The notes under the pieces: model-generated | What the model saw: only the letters and a program-made list of their open reading frames with translations | The model's database searches: none | Told to the model about the DNA's origin: nothing | Source: Heteroscillospira sp050252415 | GTDB lineage: Bacteria > Bacillota > Clostridia > Oscillospirales > Oscillospiraceae | Direction of reading: 5' to 3' | DNA: 6,967 bases | NCBI GenBank assembly: GCA_050252415.1 | Contig: JBFWKZ010000122.1 | Location: 1-6,967, forward strand | Program-made: the position numbers and the translations under genes | Shown: piece after piece, positions 5,572 through 6,967 of the stretch | How positions within the stretch are numbered: the stretch's first letter is position 1 | How the letters are laid out: each line of letters opens with the position of its first letter

Positions 5572-6876
5572 TCATCGAACGACGCCGCGTATAAACGGTT
5601 TGCGCGCAGCGGGTTCCGCCGCTATGGTGTAGGCCTCTCTCAGCATTTTGGCCGCTTCCGCCGCTTTGTCGGCATCATTGGCATGAATCATGGCCAAAGT
5701 ATCGCCGCATTTGACCTTATCTCCAACCTTTTTCTTCAATACCACACCGACCGCGAGGTCGATCTTGCTCTCCTTCGTCGCGCGCGCGCCGCCGAGATGC
5801 AAAACGGTAAGACCGACTTCATCCGCCTTTATCCCATCGACATAGCCTTCCGCATCGGATTTTACCTCAAGCTTTATGGCGGCTTCGGGCAGCCGCGAGG
5901 TATCGTAGACCTCTTCAGCCGATCCGCCCTGTGCCGTAACGAACTGCGCAAGTTTGCGGAGCGCCGATCCGTTTTTAATGCTGTTGTTCAGGCGCTCTCT
6001 TGCCTCATTCTCATCCTGTGCGGCGCCGGAAAGCAGCATGATGTTGGCTCCGAGTACCAGACATAGCTCCAAAAGCTCGCCGCCGTTCTCATTTTTCAAT
6101 GTGGCTATCGCCTCTTTTACCTCAAGCGCGTTGCCGACCGAATAGCCAAGAGGCTGATCCATATCCGTCACTACGGCGGCAATCCGCCTGCCCGCTCCGG
6201 TCCCGACGCGGACCATATCCTTTGCCAGGCGGAACGCCTCCTCATCGGTCTTCATAAAAGCCCCGCTGCCCGATTTGACATCCAGGACGATGACATCGGC
6301 GCCGGAGGCGAGCTTCTTACTCATAATGCTGCTGACGATCAGCGGGGCGCTGGGAACGGTTCCGGTCACATCGCGCAGCGCATAAAGCTTCTTGTCGGCC
6401 GGAACAATATCCGCCGTCTGCCCCGCTATGGCAAAGCCGACATCATTCACATTTTTGAAAAACTGCGCCATAGACATCGATGTGGTAAGACCACGGAAGC
6501 TCTCGAGCTTATCAATTGTCCCCCCGGTATGGCCCAGTCCCCGGCCGGAAAGCTTCGCCATTTTGACACCCTGAGACGCCAGCATAGGACACAATACCAG
6601 CGAAGTTTTGTCACCCACGCCGCCGGTCGAATGCTTATCGGCTTTGAGTCCGGTGATTGGGCTCAAGTCAATGACATCGCCGCTGTGCATCATCGCCATC
6701 GTAAGCTCGAGCGTCTCCTCATAGCTCATTCCCTTAAAATAAATGGCCATAAGCATTGCCGACATCTGATAATCCGGTATCTGGCCTTTGGTATATCCTG
6801 TTATCATCCAGGAAATTTCTTCCCCGGTCAAGGCCACTCCGTCGCGTTTTTTGGTAAACAGCTCGCTCATAAGCAT
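5572..6876 (-). CDS. pdp: Pyrimidine-nucleoside phosphorylase
   Basis: This 434-residue cytoplasmic enzyme should split uridine, thymidine and related nucleosides with phosphate to give the free base and (deoxy)ribose 1-phosphate, the entry step of pyrimidine salvage. The N-terminal helical domain has GYTKGQIPDYQMSAMLMAIY (27-46). The phosphate-binding segment is KHSTGGVGDKTSLVL (81-95), then SGRGLGHTGGTIDKLES (110-126), the thymidine phosphorylase family signature. KKLASGADVIVLDVKSGSGA begins at 187. Residues His82, Arg168, Ser183 and Lys187 fall at the numbering known for base contacts in the Gram-positive PyNP enzymes. Length is typical, and the C-terminal domain (about 340-434) is complete, ending in KPFIRGVVR. 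The ATG at 6876 is preceded by GGGAGG 9 nt upstream; the second ATG two codons later would have a 15-nt spacer. It is probably a separate transcription unit from the oxidoreductase operon. DeoA of enterobacteria is the nearest alternative name. Confidence 0.96.
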   Translation of the reverse strand: MLMSELFTKKRDGVALTGEEISWMITGYTKGQIPDYQMSAMLMAIYFKGMSYEETLELTMAMMHSGDVIDLSPITGLKADKHSTGGVGDKTSLVLCPMLASQGVKMAKLSGRGLGHTGGTIDKLESFRGLTTSMSMAQFFKNVNDVGFAIAGQTADIVPADKKLYALRDVTGTVPSAPLIVSSIMSKKLASGADVIVLDVKSGSGAFMKTDEEAFRLAKDMVRVGTGAGRRIAAVVTDMDQPLGYSVGNALEVKEAIATLKNENGGELLELCLVLGANIMLLSGAAQDENEARERLNNSIKNGSALRKLAQFVTAQGGSAEEVYDTSRLPEAAIKLEVKSDAEGYVDGIKADEVGLTVLHLGGARATKESKIDLAVGVVLKKKVGDKVKCGDTLAMIHANDADKAAEAAKMLREAYTIAAEPAARKPFIRGVVR

Positions 6877-6913
6877 GGAAAACAGCCTCCCTGATAAGAA
6901 TTATTGTTTGTCT

Positions 6914-6941
6914 ATTGTAATGTCAACTGAACAAATAGCAA
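6914..6941 (-). promoter_or_regulatory. Candidate promoter for pdp
   Basis: Two overlapping readings exist on the minus strand. TTGCTA (6936-6941), 16 nt, TACAAT (6914-6919) puts the start near 6907 and leaves room for the ribosome binding site at 6886-6891. TTGACA (6921-6926), 17 nt, TAATTC (6898-6903) has a perfect -35 box but would start at about 6891, on top of that site. The first is therefore preferred. pdp may also be read from genes beyond the window edge. Confidence 0.45.
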
Positions 6942-6967
6942 TTTTCTCTTCGGATGCGCAGTGCAGC

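Overview
The window looks like a chromosomal segment of a moderately GC-rich anaerobic Firmicute (Clostridia). A gut Oscillospirales-type organism is plausible but not proven. This rests on the ferredoxin-linked 2-oxoacid oxidoreductase, strong AGGAGG-type ribosome binding sites, TTGACT/TACAAT-type promoters, and a pyrimidine-nucleoside phosphorylase of Gram-positive type. Nearly everything is read on the minus strand, so the layout is described from right to left.

Right end (6967 to 5572): a complete pyrimidine-nucleoside phosphorylase gene (pdp) with its own ribosome binding site and a candidate promoter at the window edge. A 137-bp gap (5435-5571) follows, with a near-consensus sigma-A promoter at 5485-5513. 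Centre (5434 to 2093): a tight run of a P-loop ATPase, a two-cluster ferredoxin (delta), then the alpha, beta and gamma subunits of a four-subunit 2-oxoacid:ferredoxin oxidoreductase (KOR/VOR). The spacings are 54, 13, 4 and 1 nt, so this is almost surely one operon. It closes with a clean intrinsic terminator at 2055-2080. Together the four subunits would decarboxylate a 2-oxoacid to an acyl-CoA and pass the electrons to ferredoxin. The alpha subunit reads most like the VorB (2-oxoisovalerate) type.

Left part (2092 to 299): a 273-bp gap between the gamma gene and a family I acyl-CoA:acetate/3-ketoacid CoA-transferase gene. The gap holds two almost identical terminator-like hairpins in direct repeat. 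Between them lie a strong 11-bp dyad and a possible 33-codon ORF. The CoA-transferase (506 aa) could take the acyl-CoA made by the oxidoreductase and exchange its CoA with acetate or another acid, but no direct substrate evidence exists in the sequence.

Left edge (1 to about 240, plus strand): the C-terminal end of an IS30-family transposase with its element's right end, tail-to-tail with the CoA-transferase gene.

Most of the window is recognisable metabolism. The least explained parts are the ATPase that leads the oxidoreductase operon and the repeat-flanked gap at 1837-2080. No RNA genes, CRISPR arrays or origins were seen.
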